A stretch of 64,000 bases of DNA from Methylococcaceae bacterium UBA975 (GTDB taxonomy: Bacteria > Pseudomonadota > Gammaproteobacteria > Methylococcales > Cycloclasticaceae), in NCBI GenBank assembly GCA_002292375.1, contig DBBV01000003.1, positions 1-64,000 on the forward strand, read 5' to 3'. Both the position numbers and the translations under genes were made by a program. This document shows, piece by piece, positions 50,891 through 59,746 of this stretch (positions are counted from its first letter, which is position 1; each line of letters begins with the position of its first letter). The notes under the pieces were generated by a model. It saw only the letters and a list, made by a program, of their open reading frames with translations. It made no database searches and was not told where the DNA came from.

Positions 50891-51622
50891 TTAACCCATA
50901 TCGCCCCATAACACCTGCATCGCTGCGATACTGGCTATTGCCGCCGTTTCGTTTCTGACCACTCTCGGACCAAAGCCCAGGGCCGCAAACCCCGCAGATT
51001 GAGCCGCAACAACTTCTTCTTCAGAGAAGCCGCCTTCAGGCCCAATTAATACGGCGATGTCACCCACGGGAGCGGGGTATGATTTCAGCGTCTCGGCTTT
51101 AGCGGGTTCAAAAATAATTCGGCTTGGTGCCAAGTCATTTGCCAACCAGTTGACAAGGTCCATAGTGACATTTAACACCGGCGGCGTGTTTCGACCACAT
51201 TGTTCACACGCCCGATAAACAATGTTTTGCCAATGCTGATGACGTTGAAGCCTTCTTTCATCTGTTAGCTTAACCACACAGTGCTGCGTAATAACCGGGG
51301 TGATCGTCGCCACGCCGAGTTCAGTTGCTTTTTGAATGGCCACATCCATTCGCTCACCACGCGACACGCTTAACCCAAGCTCTATGGCTAACGACGATTC
51401 AAGGCTTACGTCTTGCCAACCATCTATGCGAAGCATCACCCCTTTGCGGTGAACGTCTGACACCGTTGCAGAATATTCTCCGCCTTGACCGTTAAAAACC
51501 GTCAGTTGAAAACCTTTTTTTAGCCGTAAAACATTGCGGAGATAATGCGCCGCCTCTGGCTCAAGTTGTAGCATCGCGCCTTCTGCTAACGGCTGGTCTA
51601 CAAACAGGCGTGAAATACGCAT
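50891..51622 (-). CDS. rsmE: 16S rRNA m3U1498 methyltransferase RsmE
   Basis: The 243-residue SPOUT methyltransferase shows the N-terminal PUA-like domain (AHYLRNVLRLKKG), SVSRGERMD and the trefoil-knot motif LIGPEGGFSEEEV with RVVRNETAAIAS. It methylates U1498 of 16S rRNA using SAM. It lies three bases after the YcgL gene. Confidence 0.94.
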   Translation of the reverse strand: MRISRLFVDQPLAEGAMLQLEPEAAHYLRNVLRLKKGFQLTVFNGQGGEYSATVSDVHRKGVMLRIDGWQDVSLESSLAIELGLSVSRGERMDVAIQKATELGVATITPVITQHCVVKLTDERRLQRHQHWQNIVYRACEQCGRNTPPVLNVTMDLVNWLANDLAPSRIIFEPAKAETLKSYPAPVGDIAVLIGPEGGFSEEEVVAAQSAGFAALGFGPRVVRNETAAIASIAAMQVLWGDMG

Positions 51623-51624
51623 CG

Positions 51625-51921
51625 TTAGCCGTGCAAACTATCCGGCATGTTGATCACGTCGATAGGCTCTTCATTTTTAGGCGGCATTTGCAAATGAAAG
51701 CCCTGACTTTGTAGGTTTTTAATAACCTTATTTACATCTTCGCGCGCCAGCTTTCTATCGGCTGACAGCTGCAAATCAAATACGTGTTCTGGCCTCGGAA
51801 ATTGCTGCATCACCTCTGCCGGCACATCTGAAAAATCATCCTGTTCTTTCACATACAAGTAGAGGCCGTCGCGTTTGGCAGTTTTGTAAATTGCGCACGG
51901 CGTTTCTTTTTTATTACTCAT
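51625..51921 (-). CDS. YcgL domain protein
   Basis: The 98-residue protein has the YcgL pattern: CAIYKTAKRDGLYLYV, then DFSDVPAEVMQQF and ARED VN near the middle. The family has a small alpha/beta fold and no known function. Its start overlaps the metF stop by four bases. Confidence 0.85.
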   Translation of the reverse strand: MSNKKETPCAIYKTAKRDGLYLYVKEQDDFSDVPAEVMQQFPRPEHVFDLQLSADRKLAREDVNKVIKNLQSQGFHLQMPPKNEEPIDVINMPDSLHG

Positions 51922-52766
51922 GGCGTATCAATACCTAGGTTGCGACAAATAGCCAAGCTCGATTCCGCTTGGTTCATGCTATAAAAATGCAGCCCTGGGC
52001 AGCCATAGTCAAGTAACGACTGACACAGTTCACTCACTACATCGGTACCAAACGCTTTAATCGACTCACGGTCATCGGCAAAACCTTCTAGCCGCTTACG
52101 GATCCAACGCGGAATTTCGGCACCGCACATATCGGAAAACCTTGCCAACTGGGAATAGTTAGTTATTGGCATAATACCCGGCACAATCGGCACAATTAGC
52201 CCCATTTTGTCGCAATCTTCAACAAATCGAATATACGATTCAAAGTTAAAAAAGTACTGCGTAATGGCGCTGTCAGCACCCGCCTCAACTTTACGTTTAA
52301 AGTTTGCCAAATCCGCTTGCGCACTCGCTGCCTGTGGGTGAATCTCGGGGTAAGCCGCCACTTCGATATGGAAGTGATCGCCGGTTTCCTCACGAATAAA
52401 GCTGACCAACTCATTGGCGTAACGAAACGCACCCACGTCGAGCGTGCCAGACGGAATATCGCCCCGTAGCGCGACTATTCGGTCAATATTATGGCTTTTA
52501 TAATTCGCTAAAATAGCGCGAATATTTTCTTTTGTAGAACCTACACAGGATAAATGGGGCGCCGCCGAAAAGCCTTGCTGCTTAATCTCTAGGACGGTAT
52601 CGATAGTACCCTGTTGGGTACTACCACCCGCACCAAAGGTCACAGAAAAATACGCCGGGTCTAGCTGACCCAGCGTTTTGCTCACCTCGAGCAGCTTAAC
52701 CCGACCTTCTTCCGTTTTTGGCGGAAAAAACTCAAAACTTATTTTTTGATGGGTCTCTAAACTCAT
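51918..52766 (-). CDS. metF: 5,10-methylenetetrahydrofolate reductase
   Basis: MetF supplies methyltetrahydrofolate for methionine synthesis. The 282-residue FAD enzyme has the barrel motifs FEFFPPKTEEGR, FSVTFGAGGS, LRGDIP and ITQYFF. It follows ahcY after one base. Its placement with metK and ahcY puts the enzymes of the SAM cycle in one transcript. Confidence 0.97.
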   Translation of the reverse strand: MSLETHQKISFEFFPPKTEEGRVKLLEVSKTLGQLDPAYFSVTFGAGGSTQQGTIDTVLEIKQQGFSAAPHLSCVGSTKENIRAILANYKSHNIDRIVALRGDIPSGTLDVGAFRYANELVSFIREETGDHFHIEVAAYPEIHPQAASAQADLANFKRKVEAGADSAITQYFFNFESYIRFVEDCDKMGLIVPIVPGIMPITNYSQLARFSDMCGAEIPRWIRKRLEGFADDRESIKAFGTDVVSELCQSLLDYGCPGLHFYSMNQAESSLAICRNLGIDTP

Positions 52767-52767
52767 G

Positions 52768-54189
52768 TTAGTAACGGTAATGGTTCGGTTTATAAGGGCC
52801 TTCTACCGGCACATTAATGTAATCAGCTTGCTCTGGCGACAATTCGGTTAAATTGACCCCAATTTTAGCCAAGTGCAAACGCGCGACTTTTTCGTCCAAG
52901 GTTTTTGGTAACACATACACTTCATTTTTATACGCATCGCCATTGGTAAAAAATTCGATCTGCGCCATCACTTGATTGGTAAAAGACGCCGACATCACAA
53001 AACTTGGGTGCCCAGTGGCACAGCCTAAATTCACCAAACGCCCTTTGGCTAATAAGGTAATACGCTTACCATCAGGGAAAATTATATGATCTACCTGTGG
53101 CTTCACTTCTTCCCATTCATATTGCTCAAGTGAGGCGATATCAATTTCTGAATCAAAATGACCAATATTACAAACGATCGATTCGTTCTTCATCGCCGCC
53201 ATATGATCATGGGTAATCACACCCAAATTACCGGTTGTGGTGACAAAAATATTTCCTTGGTTCGCCACCTCATCCATACGAACCACGCGGTAACCTTCCA
53301 TCGCCGCCTGAAGTGCACAAATGGGGTCTATTTCGGTCACCCATACCGTCGCACCCATGCCTTTAAACGCCTGGGCACAGCCTTTTCCTACGTCACCATA
53401 GCCGATCACTACCGCAATTTTACCGGCGATCATCACATCGGTTGCACGCTTGATGCCATCTAATAACGATTCGCGACAGCCGTAAAGATTATCAAATTTA
53501 CTTTTCGTGACTGAGTCGTTCACGTTCATTGCGGGGAACAATAACTCGCCCGATTTTTGCATTTGATACAAACGATGCACACCCGTCGTGGTCTCTTCGG
53601 TTACGCCTTTAACGCTCGCTGCCATGTCCTGCCATTTAGTTGGTGAAACAGGGAGGTTACGTCGCAAGACTTCCAGTATCGCTAGCCACTCTTCGTTGTC
53701 ACCCGCTTTTGCTTCAGGCACAACACCTGCTTTTTCAAATTCGACGCCCTTATGCAGCAATAATGTGGCATCACCCCCATCATCCAAAATCATGTTGGCT
53801 TGCTGGCCGTTTGGCCAGGTCATCATTTGTTCGGTACACCACCAGTATTCTTCAATGGTTTCGCCTTTCCATGCAAATACCGGAATACCCAAATCAGCCA
53901 TCGCAGCGGCCGCATGGTCTTGGGTCGAGAAGATGTTGCACGAGCACCAACGCACTTGCGCGCCCAAAGCCACCAGTGTTTTGATTAACACGGCTGTTTG
54001 AATGGTCATGTGTAAACTACCGGCAACCCGTGCCCCCTGTAAGGGCTTGCTGTCGCCAAACTCCTCTTGTAAGGCCATCAGTCCTGGCATTTCGCTTTCG
54101 GCGATGCCAATTTCTTTATGGCCCCAAGACGCCAATGACATATCGGCGACCTTATAATCGGTAAATTTTTCTATAGATGCTGTGCTCAT
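52768..54189 (-). CDS. ahcY: Adenosylhomocysteinase (SAH hydrolase)
   Basis: AhcY splits SAH into adenosine and homocysteine, removing the inhibitor of methylation. The 473-residue protein has the NAD motif GYGDVGKGCAQAF, the family signature TTTGNLGVIT, NIGHFD and the end KPNHYRY. It lies 21 bases after metK. Expression is expected to follow the SAH riboswitch at 55500-55573. Confidence 0.97.
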   Translation of the reverse strand: MSTASIEKFTDYKVADMSLASWGHKEIGIAESEMPGLMALQEEFGDSKPLQGARVAGSLHMTIQTAVLIKTLVALGAQVRWCSCNIFSTQDHAAAAMADLGIPVFAWKGETIEEYWWCTEQMMTWPNGQQANMILDDGGDATLLLHKGVEFEKAGVVPEAKAGDNEEWLAILEVLRRNLPVSPTKWQDMAASVKGVTEETTTGVHRLYQMQKSGELLFPAMNVNDSVTKSKFDNLYGCRESLLDGIKRATDVMIAGKIAVVIGYGDVGKGCAQAFKGMGATVWVTEIDPICALQAAMEGYRVVRMDEVANQGNIFVTTTGNLGVITHDHMAAMKNESIVCNIGHFDSEIDIASLEQYEWEEVKPQVDHIIFPDGKRITLLAKGRLVNLGCATGHPSFVMSASFTNQVMAQIEFFTNGDAYKNEVYVLPKTLDEKVARLHLAKIGVNLTELSPEQADYINVPVEGPYKPNHYRY

Positions 54190-54210
54190 TTTTTATTTTC
54201 CTTTTGTCTA

Positions 54211-55377
54211 TTAAATGCCGGCCGCATCACGCAGCAGCTCAGCCTTATCAGTTCGTTCCCAAGTAAAATCAGCCAGCTCGCGACCAAAATGGCCATACGC
54301 TGCTGTCTGTTGGTAAATGGGGCGCTTTAAATCCAACTCGGCTATTAAACCTTTGGGGCGCAAATCAAAATGTTCGCCAATCAATTGCTCAATCTTAACG
54401 TCTGAAACAACACCAGTACCAAAGGTTTCCACGCTGATAGAGGTCGGCTTTGCCACCCCAATGGCGTACGACACTTGAATTTCGCAACGACTGGCTAAGC
54501 CGGCCGCAACGATGTTTTTAGCGACATATCGGCACATATACGCCGCAGATCGATCCACTTTGCTGGGGTCTTTGCCAGAAAATGCACCACCACCATGACG
54601 CGCCATGCCACCATAGGTGTCTACAATAATTTTACGTCCCGTTAGACCACAATCACCAACCGGCCCCCCAATAATGAACTGACCCGTGGGATTGATATGG
54701 ATATTTTCAGACCGACAGCTCGCGAACCACGCTTCTGGCAATACTGGCTTAATAATTTCTTCTATCACCGCCTCACGCAGATCGGCTTGACTGATCTCTG
54801 GCGAATGCTGGGTGGATAACACCACGGCCTCAACACCAACCGGCACATTATTTTCGTAGCGCAAGGTTAACTGGCTTTTTGCATCTGGGCGCAACCACGG
54901 CAAGATACCTTTTTTGCGTACCTCAGCCTGGCGCTGAACCAGTAAATGTGAATAAGTAATAGGGGCTGGCATTAGCACCTCTGTTTCATCACAGGCATAA
55001 CCAAACATTAGACCTTGATCGCCAGCGCCTTGCTCATGCTCTTCGCTTTCATCAACGCCGATCGCTATATCGTGTGACTGTTTACCGATGGCATTTAATA
55101 CCGCACAACTTTGCCAGTCAAAGCCGATTTCGGGCTTATCGTAACCAATCTCTTTCACCACATTACGCACCAGTTCTTCGGTATCAACCCAAGCATTCGT
55201 GGTAATTTCACCGGCTAAAATAACCATGCCTGTTTTCACCATGGTTTCACAGGCTACTCGCGACTCAGGGTCTTGCGCCAGCAAGGCATCCAGCATCGCA
55301 TCAGATACTTGGTCGGCCACTTTATCTGGGTGCCCTTCAGACACGGATTCAGAGGTAAAAATAAAATTCTTGCTCAT
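54211..55377 (-). CDS. metK: S-adenosylmethionine synthetase
   Basis: MetK joins methionine and ATP to make SAM. The 388-residue protein has the motifs SEGHPDKVADQVSDA, GAGDQGLMFGYA and GGGAFSGKDPSKVDRSAAY. The ATG at 55377 has an AAGGCGAG ribosome-binding sequence. It is the first gene of metK-ahcY-metF and has an SAH aptamer about 120 bases upstream in its leader. Confidence 0.98.
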   Translation of the reverse strand: MSKNFIFTSESVSEGHPDKVADQVSDAMLDALLAQDPESRVACETMVKTGMVILAGEITTNAWVDTEELVRNVVKEIGYDKPEIGFDWQSCAVLNAIGKQSHDIAIGVDESEEHEQGAGDQGLMFGYACDETEVLMPAPITYSHLLVQRQAEVRKKGILPWLRPDAKSQLTLRYENNVPVGVEAVVLSTQHSPEISQADLREAVIEEIIKPVLPEAWFASCRSENIHINPTGQFIIGGPVGDCGLTGRKIIVDTYGGMARHGGGAFSGKDPSKVDRSAAYMCRYVAKNIVAAGLASRCEIQVSYAIGVAKPTSISVETFGTGVVSDVKIEQLIGEHFDLRPKGLIAELDLKRPIYQQTAAYGHFGRELADFTWERTDKAELLRDAAGI

Positions 55378-55472
55378 AGTAAACTCGCCTTAAAATTAAT
55401 AAAGGTCCTCAAAGGAATGGTGGCTGTGTTCGCCAGCGAGGGCAGATAGGTAGCTTAGTGACCTTGACACAA

Positions 55473-55507
55473 CGTTCATTATTTCAGTGACCTGTTAATA
55501 ATGAACG
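55473..55507 (-). promoter_or_regulatory. Alternative leader hairpin overlapping the riboswitch stem
   Basis: Arms at 55473-55483 and 55497-55507 (11 bp, loop 13) would pair in the leader RNA. One arm contains the 3' strand of aptamer stem P1 (55503-55508), so the hairpin and the aptamer cannot form together. No U-run follows it. Confidence 0.7.
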
Positions 55508-55573
55508 CCGTTGGATATTGAACCTTGAGCAAGCCTAGCAGGGGAGACCTGTCGCAGCGTTCCTTACCCAAGT
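55500..55573 (-). ncRNA. S-adenosylhomocysteine (SAH) riboswitch aptamer
   Basis: Read on the minus strand, the region holds the conserved parts of the SAH aptamer: GAACGCTGCGAC, AGGCTTG and AACGGCGTTCA. Stem P1 pairs GAACGC (55557-55562) with GCGTTC (55503-55508). A ten-base pseudoknot pairs CTTGGGTAAG (55563-55572) with CTTGCTCAAG (55524-55533), two of them G-U. A small hairpin CAGG/CCTG lies between. It senses SAH and in known cases raises expression of ahcY and partners. The covariance model RF01057 would be decisive. Confidence 0.85.
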
Positions 55574-55579
55574 GGTGCT

Positions 55580-55607
55580 ATTTTAGAACATACCGACAAA
55601 AAATCAA
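55580..55607 (-). promoter_or_regulatory. Sigma-70 promoter of the metK-ahcY-metF operon
   Basis: TTGATT (55602-55607) and TAAAAT (55580-55585) are 16 bases apart on the minus strand. The predicted transcript start is a few bases before the pseudoknot strand of the aptamer, so the RNA begins with the riboswitch. Confidence 0.7.
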
Positions 55608-55632
55608 GGGCTAGCTTGACGCAGCCCTTGAT
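55597..55632 (-). terminator. Intrinsic terminator after the MddA-like gene
   Basis: On the minus strand ATCAAGGGCT and AGCCCTTGAT (ten-base arms) are followed by a T-run. It ends transcripts from the MddA-like gene and overlaps the metK promoter -35. Confidence 0.85.
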
Positions 55633-55641
55633 GCTGCTCGT

Positions 55642-56364
55642 TTAATACACCTTAGGAATGATTTTTGATGTGCGCTGCTGGTAGTCTTGGTAAGGCTGGC
55701 CGATCGCTTTCGCCAAGCCTTTCTCCTCATAATGAATACCCAATAACACGTAAATCGACATGCCTATTGAAAAAACAAGATGGCCCAGCGTCATAATAGG
55801 CGTAGCCCAAAACGCCAAAAACAAACCCAACATCATTGGGTGCCTAATCCAGCGATAAAACAAATACTCTGTAAAAACGACCGGCGTGTACGTTTTTTTG
55901 ACAAAGTACAGCCAGCTTTGACGCAGTCCAAATAAATCAAAATGGTCTGTTAAAAATGTCGCTACTAACACCAACACCCAGCCCAGGCCAAAGATCAGCC
56001 AAAGCACTTGCTGCCAAAAAATATCATTGACGTGCCAAATAAGCGTATCCATGGGTTGCCAGTAAAACATCAGCACCGCTAGAACAATGGCTGATGCTAG
56101 AACATAAGTGCTGCGCTCAACGTGGTGTGGCACCACTGAAGCAATCATTTCCTTAAACCAATCGCGCGCCATCACGCTGTGCTGCACACCCCACAGCAGC
56201 AGCAAGCCAAGATTGATTAAAAAAGCATTGAGCGAAGACACCTCAGCCACAGAGGATAGCGACTTAGGCACGAACAGATCACCCACAAAACCGATGAAAT
56301 AGACGAACACCGCAAAAAATATAAGGTAACTAAGCACCCCATACAGCATGGTTAATAGTCGCAT
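55642..56364 (-). CDS. MddA-like methanethiol S-methyltransferase (NnrU-related membrane protein)
   Basis: The 240-residue protein has about six membrane helices and a C-terminal region like isoprenylcysteine methyltransferases: FYRWIRHPMMLGLFLAFWATP and YVLLGIHYEEKGL. This pattern matches MddA-type enzymes, which methylate methanethiol with SAM to dimethyl sulfide and SAH. Plain NnrU-like proteins are an alternative. It lies just upstream of the metK operon but ends at its own terminator. Confidence 0.75.
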   Translation of the reverse strand: MRLLTMLYGVLSYLIFFAVFVYFIGFVGDLFVPKSLSSVAEVSSLNAFLINLGLLLLWGVQHSVMARDWFKEMIASVVPHHVERSTYVLASAIVLAVLMFYWQPMDTLIWHVNDIFWQQVLWLIFGLGWVLVLVATFLTDHFDLFGLRQSWLYFVKKTYTPVVFTEYLFYRWIRHPMMLGLFLAFWATPIMTLGHLVFSIGMSIYVLLGIHYEEKGLAKAIGQPYQDYQQRTSKIIPKVY

Positions 56365-56462
56365 GATAATCTCCCTGTGATTTGAAACTTTTTTGTTTTA
56401 TTATGCCTACAGCCTTTTGAATATACGCCCATAAAAAGACCTAATGCAAGATAAATAGCCCG

Positions 56463-57026
56463 ATGACTATGACCAAAAAACTAGAAACAAGCCTACAGTT
56501 AATTGATACGGCTAATGCAGATGACCCCAATAATGGTGCGGAGGCCTTATATTCGCAACGGATGCTGCAAACTCTACAAACTTTCGATGGCGAGGCTTCT
56601 GAGCCATTAACCCTAGCCTGCTACGCACAACATGTGTGCCGCTGGCAGCTCGCTCGTAAAGACTACCCTGCCGGCTTAAAAGGCTATCTAAACTGGCGTA
56701 GCGATTTGGCCAAGCTACACGCTGAAGTATTAGCCGATGCGATGAGTAAAGCCGGTTATGCCGAACAAGACATTGATCGTGCCAAGCATATTATTCAAAA
56801 GAAAAAATTAAAAACTGATCAGGAATCCCAGACCTTAGAAGACGTATCGTGCTTGGTTTTTTTAAACCATTATTTCGATGACTTTGCGGCAAAACACAAC
56901 GATGAGAAAGTCATCGATATTGTTAGAAAGACCTGGGCAAAAATGTCCGCCAAAGGCCATCAAGCCGCGCTTAATTTAACCTTGCCTGAGCATTTGCAGG
57001 CCCTCGTCACTAAAGCATTGGGCTAA
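56463..57026 (+). CDS. DUF4202 family protein
   Basis: The 187-residue, mainly helical protein shows the DUF4202 features AQHVCRWQLARKDYPAG and YLNWRSDLAKLHAEV, with the later LEDVSCLVFLNHYFDDFA. His and Asp residues in these helices suggest an HD-like metal site, but no activity is known. It diverges from the MddA-like gene. Confidence 0.85.
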   Translation: MTMTKKLETSLQLIDTANADDPNNGAEALYSQRMLQTLQTFDGEASEPLTLACYAQHVCRWQLARKDYPAGLKGYLNWRSDLAKLHAEVLADAMSKAGYAEQDIDRAKHIIQKKKLKTDQESQTLEDVSCLVFLNHYFDDFAAKHNDEKVIDIVRKTWAKMSAKGHQAALNLTLPEHLQALVTKALG

Positions 57027-57041
57027 ACTTATAACGAGCCT

Positions 57042-57647
57042 ATGCGTAGACATGTCTCTCTCTATGCCACTCTTGTTCTTCTGATTTTCTTATTGCTTAA
57101 TGGCTGCGCCACGCTTAACAAGCCGGCTAAAACCTCGAAGGACGCCTTCCCCGTGTGTTATGGCTATGGCTGCAAAAAAATTCAGCAGGTCTCGCTCAAC
57201 ACCGAGCAATGGTCTCGTATTGATGCACTCTTTTCACCGCCCGCCGCTAACGCCCATCAAGAACGGCAACAAATCGCCTTAGCGATTGCCGAAATGGAGC
57301 GCTTGGTAGGACCAATAACCGACACACAAAATGACTTGCCCGGCACCTTTAAGGCGTTCTTTATCAGCAAGCGCCAGCAAATGGATTGTGTGGATGAAGC
57401 CAAAAATAGCACTACCTATCTGAAGCTGTTTCAACAACGTGGACTCATACGATTGCATCGCGCCGTACACAGAATCAACCGGGGTTTCTTTTTCAATGGC
57501 TGGCCTCACACATCCGCAGCGATACAAGAGATAAAAAACAAACAGGGGTTCGCGGTAGACTCGTGGTTTCATAAAAACGGCATGCCGCCAGAGATAATAC
57601 CCATTAAGCTGTGGTATTCTGGTTGGTCTCCTCCTGTAGCAGAGTGA
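57042..57647 (+). CDS. Lipoprotein of unknown function
   Basis: The 201-residue protein has a signal peptide with a lipobox ending LLNGCA (Cys22). The mature part contains the motif CYGYGCKKIQQVSL, a helical middle with QMDCVDEAKNSTTYL and a late GWPHTSAAIQ. Cys residues are spread (five besides Cys22), so disulfides are possible. I recognise no family. It is 15 bases after the DUF4202 gene. Confidence 0.7.
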   Translation: MRRHVSLYATLVLLIFLLLNGCATLNKPAKTSKDAFPVCYGYGCKKIQQVSLNTEQWSRIDALFSPPAANAHQERQQIALAIAEMERLVGPITDTQNDLPGTFKAFFISKRQQMDCVDEAKNSTTYLKLFQQRGLIRLHRAVHRINRGFFFNGWPHTSAAIQEIKNKQGFAVDSWFHKNGMPPEIIPIKLWYSGWSPPVAE

Positions 57648-57683
57648 GTCAATCGATAAAATGCGTTTAATTAAGGAGACGTT

Positions 57684-58598
57684 ATGAACTTATACACGAA
57701 ATTTTTACTGTTATTACTGTGCGCGTTCTTTGTTTCACCGGCTATTTCTGACCCACACTCAGAAAAAGCAGCGCCTGACATTACGCTCAAAACAACCCAT
57801 GTTAGGGGTAATATTTATATGCTCGAAGGGGTGGGCGGCTTTGCTGGTGGTAACATTGGTGTTTCCGCGGGTAGCGACGGCTTGTTATTAATTGATGATC
57901 AGCTCGGGCCCATGTCTGACAAAATAAGCACCGCGCTTTCTGCCATTAATGCGGGCAAACTGCGCTTTATTCTTAATACCCATTGGCACGGCGACCACAC
58001 CGGTAATAATGCCCATTTCTCTAAACAAGCCACCATTATTTCCCACGGTAATGTTCGCAAACGCCTGATGGCTGATCAGCAAAACTTTTTTGGTAAGTCG
58101 CCTGCACAGCCAAAACAAGCCTGGCCGCTGATTACCTTTGATCAAGCGATTAATATTCATTTTAATGACGAAGACATTCGTTTTATCCATTACCCCCACG
58201 GCCATACCGACAGTGATAGCGTGGTGTACTTTCCCAAGAGTAATGTGGCTCACTTAGGCGACCATTTCTTCAATGGCGTTTTCCCCTTTGTCGATTTGGA
58301 TACCGGTGGCAACGCATTTAAGCTAACCGACAACATTAAAAACATTATCGCCAGCCTACCTGAAGATGCCTTAGTGATTCCTGGCCACGGCGGTCTGTCT
58401 GATATGCAGGGTTTAAAAACCTATTATGAGATGCTTAAAAGCACCACCAGCCATGTACAAGAGGCAGCAGCTGAAGGCGAGTCCCTTGAAGACATACAAT
58501 TTGGCGGATTACCTAGCGATTGGACCGGTTGGGGCGGGGGATTTATCACCCAAGAACACTGGATTAAGTTAATTTATCAAAGTCTGCCAAAAAAATAG
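57684..58598 (+). CDS. Exported metallo-beta-lactamase-fold hydrolase
   Basis: The 304-residue protein has a signal peptide (about 1-22) and the full MBL metal site: His100-x-His102-x-Asp104-His105, then HGHTDSDSV, GDHFF and PGHGG. It is periplasmic. The closest groups include quinoprotein-relay/cyclase-like MBL proteins; the substrate is not clear. The stop is followed by a terminator at 58621. Confidence 0.88.
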   Translation: MNLYTKFLLLLLCAFFVSPAISDPHSEKAAPDITLKTTHVRGNIYMLEGVGGFAGGNIGVSAGSDGLLLIDDQLGPMSDKISTALSAINAGKLRFILNTHWHGDHTGNNAHFSKQATIISHGNVRKRLMADQQNFFGKSPAQPKQAWPLITFDQAINIHFNDEDIRFIHYPHGHTDSDSVVYFPKSNVAHLGDHFFNGVFPFVDLDTGGNAFKLTDNIKNIIASLPEDALVIPGHGGLSDMQGLKTYYEMLKSTTSHVQEAAAEGESLEDIQFGGLPSDWTGWGGGFITQEHWIKLIYQSLPKK

Positions 58599-58620
58599 CC
58601 CGCCCCTCTTTTTATCACTC

Positions 58621-58650
58621 AAAAAATGGCTGTAAAATCAGCCATTTTTT
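58621..58650 (+). terminator. Intrinsic terminator between the MBL gene and pldA
   Basis: Twelve-base arms AAAAAATGGCTG (58621-58632) and CAGCCATTTTTT (58639-58650) with a six-base loop, ending in a T-run. Confidence 0.9.
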
Positions 58651-58673
58651 CTATCTTTCGTGGTGACATACTC

Positions 58674-59666
58674 ATGAAAAAACAATTGATCCTCCTACTT
58701 TTTGTTTCCTTGCCCACCCTGGCAGAACAGGCATTAATGCCCGATGCCTGCTTAATTCAAGCATTGAGTACCGCCGATGATGCCTTGACGGTAGGAGACT
58801 TACGACAACTGTGCTCAGTTGCAACGATAGATCAGCAGGCCCACTCGCCTGAACCGAAAGGTCACGTATCAGCATTAAAGCAACGCCAACTATATGAAAA
58901 ACAAGTGTCGTGGAACAGCTTTTCCTTGTTACCGCATAAACCCAATTACATTATGCTTAGTTACAATACCAATGAGCCTAATCAGCAGGTTTTTGAGCAA
59001 GCTTTCCCTGACAAAAGCAGTGATTTACAACACCTGGAAACCAAGTTTCAGATCAGCATGAAATTAGCCGTCGCCCAAGGCATCTTTAATGGTCAGGGCG
59101 ATTTATATGCCGCCTACACTAACCGTTCTTTTTGGCAACAATTTAATAAGACCAACTCGTCACCGTTTCGCGACACCAATCACGAGGCTGAATCTTGGCT
59201 GGCATTTGCTACCGATTACAACTTTGCCGGCCTACATAATTCAGCTATTCATACCGGCTTTAGCCATCAATCAAATGGTCAGTCCGGCTCTTTGTCTCGG
59301 AGTTGGAACCGATTGTATACTGAGTTTTTGTTCGAAAAAGAAGACGTCTACCTGTCCTTTAAACCCTGGTTCAGAATACCCGAAAGCTCCCATAGCGATG
59401 ATAACCCAGATATCGACCATTATATGGGGCACTTTGAACTACGTGGCATCTATAAAAAACAGGCGCACACCTTTGACTTTATGCTTAGAAACAACCTTAA
59501 AACCGGTAGTAACCGTGGCGCCCTTGAACTGGGGTGGAGCTTCCCTATTCACAGGAAAGTACGCGGTTATGTGCAATGGTTTAATGGCTATGGCGAAAGT
59601 CTGCTTGATTATGACAATCACACCAATAGCCTGGGTTTTGGCATCCAGCTCAGTGACTGGTTATAA
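58674..59666 (+). CDS. pldA: Outer-membrane phospholipase A
   Basis: The ATG at 58674 gives 330 residues with a signal peptide ending near Ala18. The catalytic triad of OMPLA is present with the exact family spacing: His198, Ser200 and Asn212 (GFSHQSNGQ... SRSWNR) match His142, Ser144 and Asn156 of E. coli. It degrades phospholipids in the outer leaflet and needs calcium-dependent dimerisation. Other features (Trp/Tyr barrel strands) are as expected. Confidence 0.95.
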   Translation: MKKQLILLLFVSLPTLAEQALMPDACLIQALSTADDALTVGDLRQLCSVATIDQQAHSPEPKGHVSALKQRQLYEKQVSWNSFSLLPHKPNYIMLSYNTNEPNQQVFEQAFPDKSSDLQHLETKFQISMKLAVAQGIFNGQGDLYAAYTNRSFWQQFNKTNSSPFRDTNHEAESWLAFATDYNFAGLHNSAIHTGFSHQSNGQSGSLSRSWNRLYTEFLFEKEDVYLSFKPWFRIPESSHSDDNPDIDHYMGHFELRGIYKKQAHTFDFMLRNNLKTGSNRGALELGWSFPIHRKVRGYVQWFNGYGESLLDYDNHTNSLGFGIQLSDWL

Positions 59667-59746
59667 AGCAAGCAACGACGAGCTAACACATGGCCATCAA
59701 AAGTGCTTCTCGGGTATAATTTTCAAACGTTAAACTAGGTAACATC

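Noticed and set aside
55473..55507. Intrinsic terminator as the riboswitch output
   Set aside because: The hairpin is strong but no U-run follows, so I did not call it a terminator.
55500..55573. SAM-type riboswitch before metK
   Set aside because: The conserved core and pseudoknot match the SAH aptamer; no SAM-I or SAM-II pattern was seen.
59089..59733. Plus-strand ORF of 214 codons over pldA
   Set aside because: It lies in a different frame of an intact pldA with a full catalytic triad and has no ribosome-binding sequence.
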